A DNA stretch of 64,000 bases from Anthocerotibacter panamensis C109 (GCF_018389385.1 NZ_CP062698.1:4062667-4126666), one strand, 5' to 3'. Counted from the first letter of the stretch, positions 1-9,145 are shown. Notes: a model not told the origin generated them from the sequence alone. A program made the numbers and translations.

Positions 1-1683
1 TTCGAGCACGACGATGTGGTCGGCGGTGATGACCGTGGAGAAGCGGTGGGAGATCAACAGGGCGATCCGTCCCTGGCGCAGGTCGCGAAAACGGCTAAAG
101 ACTTCATGTTCAGCGCGCGCATCAAGGGCTGAGGTCGGTTCATCGAGGACTAAAATGGGGGCGTCGCGCATATAGGCACGGGCAAGGGCAATCTTCTGCC
201 ACTGCCCCCCAGAGAGGTCTTGCCCTTCGCGGAACCACTTGCCCAGCATAGTGTCATAGCCGCGTTCCAGCCCGTCAATCAGACCTTGGGCACCACTGCG
301 TTGGGCTGCCTCAGCAATGCGCTCGCGGTCCTCTAGTTCTGGAATGCGTCCATAGCCGATGTTGTCGCGGGCGGTCGCATGATAGCGCACAAAGTCCTGG
401 AAGACCACCCCAATCAGCGAACGGACTGCACGGGGATCATATTCTGCCAAGTCCCGACCCTCCAAAAGGATTCGCCCCCCAGTAGGTTCGTAGAGACGAG
501 CGAGCAATTTCACCAAGGTCGTCTTGCCCGAGCCATTCTCTCCGACGAGCGCCACGGTCTGCCCCGGCTTGAGGGTAAAGCTCACCCCCTCCAGGACGTT
601 GCGTTGGGAGCCCGGATAGCGGAAGCTGACCTGCTCGAAGCGGATGCCTTCTATGAGGACGGTGGGTAGGGGCTGCGGTTCGTGGGGTGGCTTGAGGTTG
701 GGCTTGAGGTCGAGGTACGTGAAGAGGTCATCGATAAAAAGATAGTCCCGGTAGAGGCTCGCCCCGTTCTGTAAAATTTGCTGGAGCTGATTGTTGAGTT
801 GCAGAACCGCTCCGGCGTAGAGCGTGAGGTCACCAATGGTAAGGAGCCGCCTCAGTGCAAGCCAAACCAAATAGCCGTAAAGTCCAGCATAGGCGGTCGA
901 ACTCGCCATACTGCCCAACACCCGAGCAAGCCCTTTTTTAAGGGCTAGGGCGCGCGTCTCGCGGTAGACCGTCTGAAAGAGTTCCTGGAACGTCTGGATA
1001 AGATAGGGGCCGAGGTCAAAGAGCTTGACTTCTTTAGCCGCTTGGTCGGTGCCCAACAAGTTTTTGATATAGCTCATCTGGCGGGCTTCGGGGGTGCGGG
1101 CGCGGACGAGTAGGTAGCCGGTGCGGGCAAAGCGGATGGTCGAAATCAACAGGGGCACTGAGGCTATAAGCAGCACCGGCACTATAAAGGCTCCCATCCG
1201 GGTCAGCAGGACCGCAAGGGAAATTCCGCCCAACAACGCCTGAACGATAGACAGACTCTGGACCAACAGACTGAGGGGACGATAGCCCGCTTCGCGCTGC
1301 GCCCGCTGTAGGGCGTCATAAAATTGCGGGTCCTCAAAAAAGGCGAGGTCCAGAGCATCTGCCTTCAGCAGAATGCGCTCGTTGATGCCGAAGGTCAGCC
1401 GCTCTCCATAGATTTCCTGGACCAACGAGCCCGCAGTCTGGGCTCCCGCCGAAAATACTAGCAACCCCAGTTCTACGGCGACGAGGCTCAACGCCCGTTG
1501 GGTCAGAGCTTCTGACGTGTTGCCTGCCACCGCCTGCACCACCGTATCGATGATGAGCTTGCCCACCCAGAGCTGAACCGCCGGGAGTACCCCCGCTAGG
1601 ACCGTCAATAGCAGTAGCGCTACACAAAAAGTGGGTCCACTCTCCCACAAAAGTTCGGCAATTCGTCGCAGGCGTTGGCGCAT
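1..1683 (-). CDS. ABC transporter, fused permease and ATPase (3' end cut by window)
   Basis: This is an ABC exporter half-transporter with its membrane domain first and its ATPase last, as in the MsbA/HlyB class. About the first 320 residues contain several hydrophobic helices. The ATPase follows with Walker A 'GENGSGKTT', signature 'LSGGQWQK', Walker B 'ILVLDEPTSALD' and an H-loop 'LLISHRFST'. The start is the ATG at 1683, preceded by GGAGAAACT. The frame is still open at base 1, so the last residues are missing. It is divergent from an oxidoreductase gene across about 80 bases. The substrate cannot be told from the sequence: lipid, peptide or glycan are all possible. Family assignment is sure; role is not. 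Confidence 0.93.
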   Translation of the reverse strand, partial: MRQRLRRIAELLWESGPTFCVALLLLTVLAGVLPAVQLWVGKLIIDTVVQAVAGNTSEALTQRALSLVAVELGLLVFSAGAQTAGSLVQEIYGERLTFGINERILLKADALDLAFFEDPQFYDALQRAQREAGYRPLSLLVQSLSIVQALLGGISLAVLLTRMGAFIVPVLLIASVPLLISTIRFARTGYLLVRARTPEARQMSYIKNLLGTDQAAKEVKLFDLGPYLIQTFQELFQTVYRETRALALKKGLARVLGSMASSTAYAGLYGYLVWLALRRLLTIGDLTLYAGAVLQLNNQLQQILQNGASLYRDYLFIDDLFTYLDLKPNLKPPHEPQPLPTVLIEGIRFEQVSFRYPGSQRNVLEGVSFTLKPGQTVALVGENGSGKTTLVKLLARLYEPTGGRILLEGRDLAEYDPRAVRSLIGVVFQDFVRYHATARDNIGYGRIPELEDRERIAEAAQRSGAQGLIDGLERGYDTMLGKWFREGQDLSGGQWQKIALARAYMRDAPILVLDEPTSALDARAEHEVFSRFRDLRQGRIALLISHRFSTVITADHIVVLE

Positions 1684-1765
1684 AGTTTCTCCTTATCTCA
1701 ACAGTGACACAGCTTCCGGGTTCCTGTCCGTGCGGTACTGTGAGAGGAGCAATTTGGATAGCAGC

Positions 1766-2743
1766 ATGGCGGGTCGTCTGCGGGTCATCGTGGTTGGGTG
1801 TGGGCTGATGGGCCTCTGGCACACCCACGCCGCACGTCAGGCTGGCGCTGAGGTCGTAGGTTTTGTCGATAGTGAACCGGGGCGGGCACAAAAACTTGCG
1901 GGGCACAAAGAACTCACTTTCCCCAACCTGGAAACAGCCCTACAGAAGCGTCCTGCTGAAGTCGTTCATATCTGCACCCCACTCCATAGTCATGTCTCAT
2001 TGGTAGAACTAGCCCTCAAAGCAGGGTGCCATGTCCTCGCGGAGAAACCCCTCGCCCCGACCTTGACCGAGACTACCGCGCTCATCACCCTGGCCCAAAC
2101 ACGGGGGCTGAAGCTCAATCCTGTGCATCAATTCGCATTCCAGCGTGGATTTCAGCAGATGCTCACCGAGAGAAAACGTCTGGGATCTCTGGTGCGGCTC
2201 CATTTCAGTACGGGGACTGCCGGGGGGGACGGGCGGGACCGGCCAGGACGTAGAGCAGTTCTGCTCGAAATTTTACCCCATCCCGTGGCCCTCTTCTGTC
2301 AGTTACTCGGTCAGGAGCCTGCACTCTTGGAGGTCCACTGCTTCACCGACAACGATCTAGCCTTGGGCGGGCAGTGCAACGAGACCTTGCTCAGCGCCCA
2401 CCTCAGTCTGCGCTCACGCCCTACCCACAACACACTCACGGTAGCGGGAACCCTGGCTACCGCCCATCTCGACCTCTACCATGGCTACGCTCTATTTGAG
2501 GAAGCCCCCATTTCTCAGACGTCAAAGCTCCTACGGCCTCTGAAGCTTGGCGCGGGACACTTTTTTCAGGCGACCGGCAATCTCCTACTCCGGGCAGCCG
2601 CCTCCGAACCCGCCTATCCCGGCCTCAACGAACTCGTCCGTCGCTTTTACCTAGCGGTGCAACACAATACCCCGGCTCCGGTCCCCGACCAAGAGATTCT
2701 AGCTGCTGCCCAATGGCTGGAGCAGGTGCGTTTAGCAGGATGA
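1766..2743 (+). CDS. Gfo/Idh/MocA family NAD(P)-dependent oxidoreductase
   Basis: The predicted soluble protein of 325 residues opens with a Rossmann fold ('VVGCGLMGLWHTHAA') and carries the family's 'EKP' motif in 'LAEKPLAPT' near residue 100. Such enzymes oxidise or reduce sugars, inositols or related polyols with NAD(P). The frame is open from 1631, but that region lies inside the divergent ABC gene. The ATG at 1766, right before the Rossmann strand, is the sensible start, with GAGGAG some 16 bases upstream. It may share a regulatory region with the divergent exporter. The substrate is unknown. A glycine/arginine-rich patch around residues 150-165 may be a loop. Confidence 0.85.
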   Translation: MAGRLRVIVVGCGLMGLWHTHAARQAGAEVVGFVDSEPGRAQKLAGHKELTFPNLETALQKRPAEVVHICTPLHSHVSLVELALKAGCHVLAEKPLAPTLTETTALITLAQTRGLKLNPVHQFAFQRGFQQMLTERKRLGSLVRLHFSTGTAGGDGRDRPGRRAVLLEILPHPVALFCQLLGQEPALLEVHCFTDNDLALGGQCNETLLSAHLSLRSRPTHNTLTVAGTLATAHLDLYHGYALFEEAPISQTSKLLRPLKLGAGHFFQATGNLLLRAAASEPAYPGLNELVRRFYLAVQHNTPAPVPDQEILAAAQWLEQVRLAG

Positions 2744-2800
2744 GGACCCTACAGCAGGGGGGCCATGCTAGCTTAAAGCTAGTTAGCATCGTACTCAACC

Positions 2801-3541
2801 ATGCTTCAATACGATCCTCGCGCCTGTCTTCCTTCTTCAGAAGAACTCCCCGACTCCGACGAAACCCCCGTGGATAACGAGCTTCAGAAAAAGTTGTCCG
2901 GTTTGCTTGAAGATATCCTTACGCAATATTGGGCCAAGCGCACGGATTGGTTTTTCGGGGCAGACATGGGCGTTTATTTCGCCCCCAAAGAACCACCCCT
3001 CGTCCCCGACGGCTTCTTGAGCCTTGGCGTAGACCGTTTTGGCGGGCATGAGGACGGCAGACTCAGCTATGTACTTTGGGAAGAAAATGGTATTGTCCCC
3101 ACGGTGGTCTTCGAGTTTGTCTCCCAGAGCTATCGCGGGGAATATGACACCAAAATGGATGCCTATGCCAACCTTGGGGTGCTCTACTACGCCATCTATG
3201 CCCCACGTCGTCAGCGCAAACGCTCGCCTTTGGAAGTTTATCGCCTCGAAAACGGTCAATATATAAGACTGTTAGGGCCAGAACCCTACAGGCTACCGGA
3301 AATTGGTCTTGGGGTCGGGCGGGGGCGCGGTACATTTCGGGGACGGACCCGCGAATGGTTGTATTGGTATGACCATCAGGGCCAACGGCTGCTCCATTCC
3401 GAGGAGCAGGCCCAACAGGCATTAGCACAGGCTCAACAAGAAGCTCAGGCGCGACGGGAGGCTGAAGCCAGAGCGGCGTCCTTGGCCCAAAATCTAGAAG
3501 CACTACAAGCACGATTGAAGGCATTGGGCCTTGACCCATAG
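2801..3541 (+). CDS. Uma2 family endonuclease (DUF820)
   Basis: A 246-residue protein of the Uma2/DUF820 restriction-endonuclease-like family, expanded in cyanobacteria and of uncertain cellular role. Recognisable family features are 'VPDGFLSLGV' near residue 70, 'VFEFVSQSYRGEYDTK' near residues 104-120, and the following 'YANLGVLYYAIY' segment. This is the usual PD-(D/E)XK layout with Asp, Glu and Lys. The last 50 residues are an Ala/Gln/Glu-rich coiled coil typical of long Uma2 members. The gene stands alone and ends immediately before the convergent M56 protease gene with no gap. It starts at ATG 2801. Confidence 0.88.
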   Translation: MLQYDPRACLPSSEELPDSDETPVDNELQKKLSGLLEDILTQYWAKRTDWFFGADMGVYFAPKEPPLVPDGFLSLGVDRFGGHEDGRLSYVLWEENGIVPTVVFEFVSQSYRGEYDTKMDAYANLGVLYYAIYAPRRQRKRSPLEVYRLENGQYIRLLGPEPYRLPEIGLGVGRGRGTFRGRTREWLYWYDHQGQRLLHSEEQAQQALAQAQQEAQARREAEARAASLAQNLEALQARLKALGLDP

Positions 3542-4384
3542 CTAATCCAGACAACCCAAATGTAATGGGACTGCCAGCAGCGGGAACATCCCCAACAATA
3601 GACCCAACCAGAACCAAACCGCCAACGGGACCAGGGGTTGGGTGGGCCGTAAGAGCGCGTCGATCCGCTCCGTCAAGCGGTGGGGACCATCGGCGATAGA
3701 GGCACTACAAACCCCCAGATTCACCGCGTTGGGCTGCACGACCAAGACCAGGGATTCAGCCAAGAGCAGTGGGTCCACCCGTTGCGCGGTCCATTGGTCC
3801 GCCCGCAATTCACGCAGGGCCAACAGTTCCTCCCAGAGCAACTTCGTATTGGGGAGCCAGTCAGTCGCTCGCCTGAGACAGCCCAACCAGAAAAACCAAA
3901 ACGTGTCCCGATAGTAGTAATGCGCTTCTTCATGACACAGAACGGCCTTCAGATGGTCTTGCGGCAGGGTGACCATGAGCCCGCTACTTACCACCAACTG
4001 CGGACGCCAAAAACCCACCTGCGCGACAAAAGGCTCCGGGGTATCGATGACCCGCACGGAGCGGCCCGCTACATCTATTAAGGGATAGCGCGCTATCTGC
4101 CGAATAAAAGCGTAGCCCTCCGCTGCCAGCCGGAGGCAAACCATGGTCAAACTCCCCAGAAAGAGTAGCGACAGCAGATGCATCGCACCATCATCCCAGT
4201 GCACCAGCGTGAAGTGGTCGGGGCACATCCAGAGCGTAGATAGTGCTGTCGTCAACAACAGACAGGGCGGCCATAGAAAAAGAAGCAGGGCTATCGGCCA
4301 ACGCCGCACCCAACCAGTAGAAACCACACTACGACGCAGTCCCCAGCACAGTGCCAGGACCAAAACCGTCAGCATTACGTGCAT
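3542..4384 (-). CDS. M56 family membrane metallopeptidase (BlaR1/PetP-like)
   Basis: A 280-residue membrane protease. Hydrophobic segments lie near residues 1-18, 30-52, 68-88 and 250-275. The zinc site is 'HEEAH' at 151-155, and a downstream 'ELRAD' at 192-196 gives the third ligand, as in BlaR1. It lacks the C-terminal penicillin-sensor domain of BlaR1/MecR1, so the signal is probably not a beta-lactam. The gene overlaps the BlaI-type repressor by 10 bases. A second ATG at 4375 would give a TAATG junction and is an alternative start. In Synechocystis a similar pair, PetR/PetP, controls the copper-dependent switch of electron carriers by repressor proteolysis. The same role here is inference. 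Confidence 0.85.
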   Translation of the reverse strand: MHVMLTVLVLALCWGLRRSVVSTGWVRRWPIALLLFLWPPCLLLTTALSTLWMCPDHFTLVHWDDGAMHLLSLLFLGSLTMVCLRLAAEGYAFIRQIARYPLIDVAGRSVRVIDTPEPFVAQVGFWRPQLVVSSGLMVTLPQDHLKAVLCHEEAHYYYRDTFWFFWLGCLRRATDWLPNTKLLWEELLALRELRADQWTAQRVDPLLLAESLVLVVQPNAVNLGVCSASIADGPHRLTERIDALLRPTQPLVPLAVWFWLGLLLGMFPLLAVPLHLGCLD

Positions 4385-4809
4385 GGCGGCTCCTCTGCAC
4401 AGCGCTCCGCCCGCGCCTGTTGAATCCGGGCGGTAATGGCCTGCAATTGCTCCAAGCTCGCTTCATCCAGACAATCTGCCAGCGCCGCCATCACTTCGGG
4501 GGTACCCACCGAGAGAAACGACTGTAGACGGTTATGGGCCTCCAGCGCGCGCGCGCCTTCACAGGAGACCAACGCCCGCCAACGAAATGCCCGCCCTGCT
4601 TCATCACAGCCCACCCAGCCTTTTTGAGCCAACCGTCCCAAAATCGTCGTCACGGAGGAATAGCTCAATTCCCGGTCCGGGTCCTTCAGCACATACTCGT
4701 GGATTTCTCGGGCAGTAGCCTCCTGCAATAGCCAGAGCACCTCCAGGATCTCCTTCTCCAGAGGGCCAAGCGAGAGGCGGGCGGGTTGGTGGTCCGGTAG
4801 GCGAGACAT
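4375..4809 (-). CDS. BlaI/MecI/CopY family transcriptional repressor (PetR-like)
   Basis: A 144-residue winged-helix repressor. The segment 'LGPLEKEILEVLWLL' followed by 'LSYSSVTTILGRLAQKGWV' is the typical BlaI N-terminal DNA-binding domain, and the C-terminal third is a helical dimerisation region. The frame is open further up to 4890, but ATG 4809 has GAGGA just upstream and gives the usual family length. It is co-transcribed with the M56 protease that presumably cleaves it when a signal is sensed. It is divergent from a TonB-dependent receptor gene, and a perfect inverted repeat lies between them, so this repressor probably controls both its own operon and the receptor. That regulatory link is inference. 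Confidence 0.88.
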   Translation of the reverse strand: MSRLPDHQPARLSLGPLEKEILEVLWLLQEATAREIHEYVLKDPDRELSYSSVTTILGRLAQKGWVGCDEAGRAFRWRALVSCEGARALEAHNRLQSFLSVGTPEVMAALADCLDEASLEQLQAITARIQQARAERCAEEPPCT

Positions 4810-4836
4810 CACATCCTCAGGGTTGCGTGGCAAGAA

Positions 4837-4853
4837 TAGCACAGCAAGTGCTA
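4837..4853. promoter_or_regulatory. Candidate BlaI-type operator dyad
   Basis: TAGCAC and GTGCTA form a perfect 6-base inverted repeat separated by AGCAA. It lies in the 107-base divergent region between the BlaI-like repressor (start 4809) and the TonB receptor (start 4917). BlaI/CopY operators are short dyads of this size, often with TACA/TGTA arms; this one is TAGCAC/GTGCTA, so the match is in architecture rather than exact sequence. Confidence 0.4.
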
Positions 4854-4916
4854 CAGACCGTCGTTTGACACTATTCAAGAACCAGCCCAAGCTAGGGATA
4901 CTGCACAGGTCTACAT

Positions 4917-7214
4917 ATGAACCGCAACCCCCGTCTTATTCTTCTCATCTTAGGGCTGACTCTGGCTACCGCAGGCAGAGGACAAGCCCAGAGCATTCCC
5001 ACCAAGCAAGACATGATGGCACAACAGGGTCAGGCAAGCAGCCAGCTTTTGGCCCAAGCAGACAAGGCCGACGATAGCAGCAGTGACGAGGTCGTAGACC
5101 TGCTCGATGAATTCACCGTCACCTCTTCGCGCCGTCAGGTGCGCCTAAAAGATACCCCCAGCAGCGTCTATATCGTGGACCGCGCCGAATTGGAGCGCAA
5201 AGGCGCGAACAACGTCGGAGAGGCGATCCGGGGCGTGGCGGGAGTACAGAGCAACCTCTTCGGGGCGGGGGCGGATGTCCATGGTAATTTCTTTATTCGC
5301 GGGCAGCCCAATATCGGGATTGGCATTCTGGTCGATGGTCGCCTCATTACCAACCTCAATCAGGAACATTTTGACCTCGCGGACCTGCCCGTATACAACG
5401 TAGACCGGGTCGAAATCCTGACTGGGAGCGGGTCTACCCTCTACGGCTCCAATGCCATTGGGGGCGTGGTCAACGTGATCACCCACCAACCCACCGGCCC
5501 TTTAGAGGGAAATGTCAAAGCGGAATTCGGCAGCTTCGGCTACAGCAACTATATTGCTAGCTACGGCGGCAAGGTTGACCGTCTCGGCTATAATTTCGCC
5601 TATCGCCAGTTTGATACCAATAACGATTACGAGTACGAGATCCAGCGCCCGACCGGGACTTTCAGGGGCATCCGGCCCAACGGCTATTCCAACCTGCGCG
5701 ACTATCAAGTCAATCTCTCTTATGATCTGAGCGACCGTAGCCATCTGCGGCTAAACAGCTACATCCGCAACGTCAATAAGGGTATTGCCCCTTTCTCGAT
5801 CCTTGATCCGACCCGACCTCTGGTGGACCCGAAGAATGGGGATCAACAGTTTGAGGTCACACGGCTGACCGACAAGGGCTATGGTGTCGCGCTGACCTAT
5901 GACCAGGAACTGGGCTCGGGCAAGGATTCCCAACTCCAGTTCCTCCTCGCCCTTGACAACAACCGGGTTACCGAAGCCTCAGCTACCAATCCTGCAGACC
6001 TGGGGACCTTCACCGACATTTCCGCTTTTAACCTACAGATCCGCCACAACTGGCAACTCGACCCGACCAACAACATCACCTACGGCTTCGATTACATCCG
6101 CGAATTCGGCTCCTCCGGCGACAGCAATCCTGGGGGGACGTTTAGTTTTGACGCAGCGGCGGGGCGTCCCGGCCTCTTTGCCCTCTACACGTGGCAGCCG
6201 ACGGACCGTTTGGTTCTCACTGCCGGAGTCCGCGAGACCATCCCCGACCCCATTACTGCCCGAGGATTGACGCGGGCGCTAGCCGGTTCGCTGGACCCGA
6301 GCATCGGCGTACGCTGGCAGATCACCCCGACTTTGGCCCTCAGGACCAACTACCAAAGCGTCTACCGCGCCCCTAATTTCAATGACCTCTTTGGTCGTAC
6401 CACCCACATCGGCAATCCGTTCTTGGAACCGCAGCGGGGAACTTCGTTCGATCTCGGGCTGGATTGGCAGACCGGCAATACCAGCTTGCTCCGGCTGACC
6501 TACTTTCTCACCAAGACCACGAATCTGGTGGACTATCTGCTGGTGCGTAACTCCTGCGCAGCCAACGGCATCGCTGTGGACAGCCCCCAGTGCACGGAGG
6601 CATACGACAATGACCCACGCACCAATGCTCAACGCTTCCGGGTCGGCTACCCTGACGTGCACACTTCCGGGATCGAGGCCGCATTCAACTGGCAAGTCAC
6701 CCCGGAGTGGAACGTTTTCGCCAACGCGACCCTGGTCGATGCTCGAATTATCCAAGCCCCCGACGCCGGTGTTGTGAACGGTCAATTGGCGTCCATTGAC
6801 GCACTCAATGGCTCCGGGGGCTTAGGCGAAGGGCTCTTTAAGGTAGATGTGAACGAGCGCAATGCCCTAATCCAGACCCAGTACCCGCTCGTCCCCTACG
6901 CCACCGCTCGGCTGGGGGTGAGCTATCAGCAACCCAGCGGGTTTGGGGTGAGTCTCTTCGCTAACCTCTCCGGCCAGCGTTCCGTCGATGTCAACCACGT
7001 CGGCCCTTTCGACACCCTCCAAGCGGCTCGCCTCGCACCGGGATCTCTGCTACCGGGATATACTACTCTGGACCTCTCGACGCGCATTCCTTTGACCCCA
7101 AGCGTGACCTTCAATGGCTACATCGACAACCTTTTGGGGACTTTCTACGAGCGCTCCTACGGCAATGCCGCACCGGGCTTCAACTTCCGGGGGGGGCTCA
7201 GCTACTCGTTCTGA
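4917..7214 (+). CDS. TonB-dependent outer-membrane receptor
   Basis: A 765-residue receptor for energised uptake through the outer membrane. The signal peptide is about residues 1-25 ('LILLILGLTLATAGRG'). A TonB-box-like 'DEFTVTSSR' lies near residue 64. It is followed by a plug domain with 'DTPSSVYIVDRAEL', 'NFFIRGQPN' and 'GSTLYGSNAIGGVVNV'. The rest is beta-barrel, ending in the C-terminal aromatic 'GLSYSF' expected for barrel assembly. A two-cysteine extracellular loop occurs in 'NSCAANG...SPQC' near residue 545. The ligand is not evident: iron chelate, cobalamin or another metal complex are possible. Divergence from a PetRP-like pair hints at metal control. Confidence 0.93.
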   Translation: MNRNPRLILLILGLTLATAGRGQAQSIPTKQDMMAQQGQASSQLLAQADKADDSSSDEVVDLLDEFTVTSSRRQVRLKDTPSSVYIVDRAELERKGANNVGEAIRGVAGVQSNLFGAGADVHGNFFIRGQPNIGIGILVDGRLITNLNQEHFDLADLPVYNVDRVEILTGSGSTLYGSNAIGGVVNVITHQPTGPLEGNVKAEFGSFGYSNYIASYGGKVDRLGYNFAYRQFDTNNDYEYEIQRPTGTFRGIRPNGYSNLRDYQVNLSYDLSDRSHLRLNSYIRNVNKGIAPFSILDPTRPLVDPKNGDQQFEVTRLTDKGYGVALTYDQELGSGKDSQLQFLLALDNNRVTEASATNPADLGTFTDISAFNLQIRHNWQLDPTNNITYGFDYIREFGSSGDSNPGGTFSFDAAAGRPGLFALYTWQPTDRLVLTAGVRETIPDPITARGLTRALAGSLDPSIGVRWQITPTLALRTNYQSVYRAPNFNDLFGRTTHIGNPFLEPQRGTSFDLGLDWQTGNTSLLRLTYFLTKTTNLVDYLLVRNSCAANGIAVDSPQCTEAYDNDPRTNAQRFRVGYPDVHTSGIEAAFNWQVTPEWNVFANATLVDARIIQAPDAGVVNGQLASIDALNGSGGLGEGLFKVDVNERNALIQTQYPLVPYATARLGVSYQQPSGFGVSLFANLSGQRSVDVNHVGPFDTLQAARLAPGSLLPGYTTLDLSTRIPLTPSVTFNGYIDNLLGTFYERSYGNAAPGFNFRGGLSYSF

Positions 7215-7282
7215 GGGGTCCGGTCTAGCGCGGACTCCGTGCTGGGTAATCTATAGTGCATAAAGGATTTTTAGGCACCCGC

Positions 7283-7963
7283 ATGGCGGAGTATTTCAGT
7301 GATGTGATGGCTCGTTTAGCTCAACTCAATCAGGTACTCCCCCGCAGCACCGACCTTCCTCCCGACCAGATCCGGTTGCGCTTAGGAAAAATGGGTTTCG
7401 CCCCCGACCTCTTAGGGAGCTATCCCGAGCAGGTTCAGGCCGTCTGTACGGGCCTCGAATACGTGCGCAAAAACAATAAACAGCAGGGAGCCAGACTCTA
7501 CGTCTGTTTTGTGGTCTTCGAGAAGGTGCAGCAGGCTATCGCCCAACGCCGCAGTGTGATCCAAGGAGACATCCAGAAAGCCCAGCAGTTGCTCCATGAG
7601 ATGCAGGCGAGTAGCCTGTTTCAGGCTCAAAGCGGCCCGGTCGAACAACGCCTCACAAGCAATCACAACACGCTGCGGATGCTGGAAATTTTTGAGGAGC
7701 AGGTGAACAAAGCCCAGGCTTTTGCCCAGGAGCACGAAGCCACCGCCAACCAACTCATCCTGCTTAGTGAACAGGCGAGCGTAGTCATTTTTAAGGCCAT
7801 GACCATAGAGATGCCCACGCTGGCTGTAGACGGGATGCTCCGAGAACTCGATCAGGTCTGTACGCGATCTGACACCCTCAAAACCCAAGTCGATAGACTC
7901 GAAGCCCAGGTCCAGCAGGCATTGGCCGAATCCTCCCGTCTCAATCTGTCCCTGTCGCTTTGA
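7283..7963 (+). CDS. Hypothetical protein with C-terminal coiled coil
   Basis: I do not recognise a family. The 226-residue protein has no signal peptide or membrane segment. It has long amphipathic helices: Gln-rich stretches near residues 85-115 and 'DTLKTQVDRLEAQVQQALAE' near the C terminus suggest a coiled coil. ATG 7283 is chosen; an upstream in-frame GTG at 7256 would add nine residues. The stop TGA (7961-7963) lies inside the terminal bases of an IS605-type remnant. Removing that element restores CTG-TAA, giving the same final leucine and a stop, so the protein is probably intact. It is convergent with lipA. Confidence 0.7.
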   Translation: MAEYFSDVMARLAQLNQVLPRSTDLPPDQIRLRLGKMGFAPDLLGSYPEQVQAVCTGLEYVRKNNKQQGARLYVCFVVFEKVQQAIAQRRSVIQGDIQKAQQLLHEMQASSLFQAQSGPVEQRLTSNHNTLRMLEIFEEQVNKAQAFAQEHEATANQLILLSEQASVVIFKAMTIEMPTLAVDGMLRELDQVCTRSDTLKTQVDRLEAQVQQALAESSRLNLSLSL

Positions 7964-8275
7964 CATCCTCCCCAGCCGACTATGCCTCCAGGCGGGCTAT
8001 GGGGTTCCCTAGATTGCTCTAGAGCGTTTCTGCTTCACAGGGAGTACCCTCAGCAGACTCTTGACCGAGTGCCTAAGAACACGCCGTTAGCGGCGTGGCT
8101 TAAGCTGCAAAGAAAGCAAATTCAATGGTCTTTCTTTTCCCACAGTATGTCGCACGAAGCTGAGCATGGTGGTTGGCGAGGTGCCAATAGTGGCTTTCGT
8201 GGCGTTTGCGCATGGCCAGCCGAAGTATATCAAAAAGCTGCCCTAGAAGGGCAGGGCTTTAGACCCATTACCTCG
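7960..8275 (-). mobile_element. Non-autonomous IS200/IS605-type element (MITE-like remnant)
   Basis: A 316-base segment read on the minus strand. Its left end follows TTAC (8276-8279) and contains a TAAAGCCC...hairpin...GGGCAG structure (about 8240-8260). Its right end closes with GGGGAGGATGTCAA (7960-7973) after a hairpin (about 7973-8010). The TTAC target and TCAA end are the layout of IS200/IS605 single-strand transposons, and the second copy at 26211-26628 shares it. An internal hairpin ACGCCG-TTAG-CGGCGT lies at 8081-8096. No transposase is left; only a 37-codon minus-strand frame (8100-8213) of unknown meaning. The element fills the whole gap between two convergent genes. Confidence 0.7.
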
Positions 8276-8282
8276 GTAAAAC

Positions 8283-9137
8283 TCAGGGCACAGCCCCCAT
8301 TTGCCCTGCATGGTAGGAACTGCGCACCAAAGGCCCCGAGCGCACATCCTTGAAGCCCATCCCCCGTGCCATCTCCCCCAGTTCGTCAAACTCTTGGGGC
8401 GTCCAGTATTTCTGGACTGACAGGTGTTCTTGAGAAGGCTGGAGGTACTGCCCAAGCGTCAGGCGGTCACAGTCTACCTGACGTAAGTCCTCCAAAGTCG
8501 CCCGGATCTCAGGAACAGTCTCCCCGTGCCCCAGCATCAGCCCCGACTTAGTGGGGATCGCGGGGTCTAGGTCTTTGACGGTGCGCAGGACTTTGAGCGT
8601 GTTGGCATAGGTCGCTCCTCGACGCACCGTGCGCTGGAGGCGTTCAACCGTCTCAATGTTGTGGTTATAGCAAGCAGGCTGGGCTGCCACCACCGTCTGA
8701 ATACAGGACACAACTCCTCTGAAATCGGGGGTCAGCACCTCAATCTGGGTCCCCGGACGGGCTGTGCGGATAGCCTCCATGGTCTGGGCGAACCAACCCG
8801 CACCTTGGTCCGGCAGGTCGTCGCGGGCCACGGAAGTCAGGACTACATAGTCAAGCCCGAGCAGGACCACCGACTGGGCCACCTTAGCTGGTTCCTCCGG
8901 GTCGAGCGCACGTCCTTTGCCGCTTGTCACCTGACAAAATCCGCAAGCTCGGGTGCAAACCGGCCCCATCAACAGAAAAGTCGCCGTCTTTTGGGCATAG
9001 CACTCAGCCCGGTTGGGGCAGCGGCCCTCTTCACAGATCGTGTGAATCTGGCGCTCGCGGATGATCTTCTGGACCGTAGAGATATCACTAGCCCGTCCGA
9101 TAGAGCGGCGGACCCACAGCGGGAGTCGTTGAGACAT
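8283..9137 (-). CDS. lipA: Lipoyl synthase
   Basis: A radical-SAM enzyme that inserts two sulfurs into octanoyl groups on the E2/H subunits of 2-oxoacid dehydrogenases and the glycine cleavage system. Numbered from ATG 9137, the auxiliary cluster cysteines are C35, C40 and C46 ('[12 protein letters not shown]'), and the radical-SAM triad is C61, C65 and C68 ('CTRACGFC'). The C-terminal 'RSSYHA' supplies the serine ligand. A GTG at 9152 could add five residues. The length of 284 residues is normal. The gene lies divergent from tRNA-Leu and ends three bases beyond the reconstructed IS605 target. Confidence 0.96.
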   Translation of the reverse strand: MSQRLPLWVRRSIGRASDISTVQKIIRERQIHTICEEGRCPNRAECYAQKTATFLLMGPVCTRACGFCQVTSGKGRALDPEEPAKVAQSVVLLGLDYVVLTSVARDDLPDQGAGWFAQTMEAIRTARPGTQIEVLTPDFRGVVSCIQTVVAAQPACYNHNIETVERLQRTVRRGATYANTLKVLRTVKDLDPAIPTKSGLMLGHGETVPEIRATLEDLRQVDCDRLTLGQYLQPSQEHLSVQKYWTPQEFDELGEMARGMGFKDVRSGPLVRSSYHAGQMGAVP

Positions 9138-9145
9138 ACACGTGT

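Noticed and set aside
1334-1906. Minus-strand frame of 190 codons
   Set aside because: It overlaps the ABC exporter in another frame and the divergent oxidoreductase in antisense. Composition is typical of a shadow frame.
4810-4916. Cobalamin or other riboswitch before the TonB receptor
   Set aside because: The intergenic region is only 107 bases and shows no B12-box-like conserved element; the dyad fits a repressor site better.
7982-8353. Plus-strand frame of 123 codons across the IS605 remnant and the lipA 3' end
   Set aside because: It runs through non-coding mobile-element sequence and antisense to lipA, with no recognisable protein features.
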